From positions 24,312 to 30,043 of the forward strand of contig DKYC01000085.1 in assembly GCA_002492295.1 (NCBI GenBank): a stretch of 5,732 nt of DNA, read 5' to 3'. The stretch's first letter is position 1. Every line of letters starts with the position of its first letter. The position numbers and the translations under genes were made by a program. The notes under the pieces are model-generated. The model was not told the DNA's origin and did no database searches. It was given only the letters and a program-made list of their open reading frames with translations. Below, in pieces: positions 5,287 through 5,732 of this stretch. The DNA comes from Lachnospiraceae bacterium UBA7110. GTDB taxonomy: Bacteria; Bacillota; Clostridia; Lachnospirales; Lachnospiraceae.

Positions 5287-5732
5287 ATGAATTTTTATAT
5301 AATGACGCTGTTTCCGGAAATGGTGCTTGACGGTCTTTGCACCAGTATTACCGGACGTGCGCAGGAGAAGGGCTGTATTTCCATAGAGGCGGTAAACATA
5401 CGGGATTACACAAAAGATAAGCATAAAAAGGTGGATGATTATACCTATGGGGGCGGTGCCGGAATGCTGATGCAGGCGCAGCCTGTTTATGACTGTTGGA
5501 AGGCGGTCTGTGAAAAAATTGACAAAAAAGGCGGGGATGCGTCAAAAACGCGCGTGGTGTATGTGACGCCTCAGGGGGAAGTGTTTCACCAGAAACAGGC
5601 TGTACGGCTTTCGGAGGAGGAGAACCTGATTTTGCTGTGCGGTCATTATGAAGGTATTGACGAGCGCGTTTTGGAAGAGATTGTGACGGATTATATTTCG
5701 ATTGGCGATTATGTGCTGACGGGCGGGGAGCT
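5287..5732 (+). CDS. trmD: tRNA (guanine-37-N1)-methyltransferase TrmD (3' partial)
   Basis: TrmD transfers a methyl group from S-adenosylmethionine to N1 of G37 next to the anticodon, which prevents +1 frameshifting. The frame is open from the ATG to the window end, giving 148 of the usual 230-250 residues. It opens with NFYIMTLFPEM. YGGGAGMLM lies at 54-62, VYVTPQGE at 91-98, CGHYEGIDERV at 118-128 and SIGDYVLTGGE at 138-148. The last two form part of the trefoil-knot cofactor site of SPOUT methyltransferases. His120 replaces the Arg of the enterobacterial CGRYEG. The catalytic Asp and the C-terminal tRNA-binding domain lie beyond the window. Position after rimM is conserved, and rplS would be expected next. 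Confidence 0.97.
   Translation, partial: MNFYIMTLFPEMVLDGLCTSITGRAQEKGCISIEAVNIRDYTKDKHKKVDDYTYGGGAGMLMQAQPVYDCWKAVCEKIDKKGGDASKTRVVYVTPQGEVFHQKQAVRLSEEENLILLCGHYEGIDERVLEEIVTDYISIGDYVLTGGE

Overview
The window looks like chromosomal DNA of a low-to-mid GC Gram-positive anaerobe, most likely a Clostridia member of the Lachnospiraceae type. This rests on strong purine-rich Shine-Dalgarno sites (GGAGG, GGAGGTG), a consensus sigma-A promoter, Firmicutes-style gene order, and Ffh, KhpA, RimM and TrmD proteins that read like Clostridia homologues. Family-level placement is inference from recognition, not from a search. All genes run on the + strand.

Region 1 (2-2294) is a two-gene regulatory module. 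It starts with the 3' part of a BlaI/MecI-family winged-helix repressor, whose start lies before the window. A 642-residue membrane-bound M56 (BlaR1/MecR1-type) zinc metallopeptidase follows after a 16-nt gap. The peptidase has the expected membrane segments, the HETVH zinc motif and the downstream ELACDE motif. Its extracellular C-terminal half is not recognisable as the penicillin-binding sensor of true BlaR1, so the signal it senses is unknown.

Region 2 (2295-2426) is a compact boundary. An 11-bp perfect hairpin plus T-tract ends the first module. A near-consensus promoter (TTGACA, 17 bp, TATGAT) starts the next operon, and its -35 box lies inside the 3' arm of the terminator stem. A roughly 70-nt leader with a short stem-loop follows.

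Region 3 (2427-5732) is a conserved protein-targeting and ribosome-maturation operon: ylxM, ffh, rpsP, khpA, rimM and the 5' part of trmD, which runs off the window. YlxM and Ffh belong to the signal recognition particle. bS16, RimM and TrmD serve 30S assembly and tRNA modification. KhpA is a small KH-domain RNA-binding protein. A strong 15-bp stem-loop without a T-tract sits between khpA and rimM. The layout matches the classical Firmicutes cluster except that ftsY is not directly upstream of ylxM.

I see no mobile element, CRISPR array, tRNA or rRNA, and no clear evidence of a previously undescribed system. The most interesting points are the unknown sensor domain of the peptidase, the Ala-Phe pair at the expected repressor cleavage site, the fused terminator/promoter, and the khpA-rimM hairpin.
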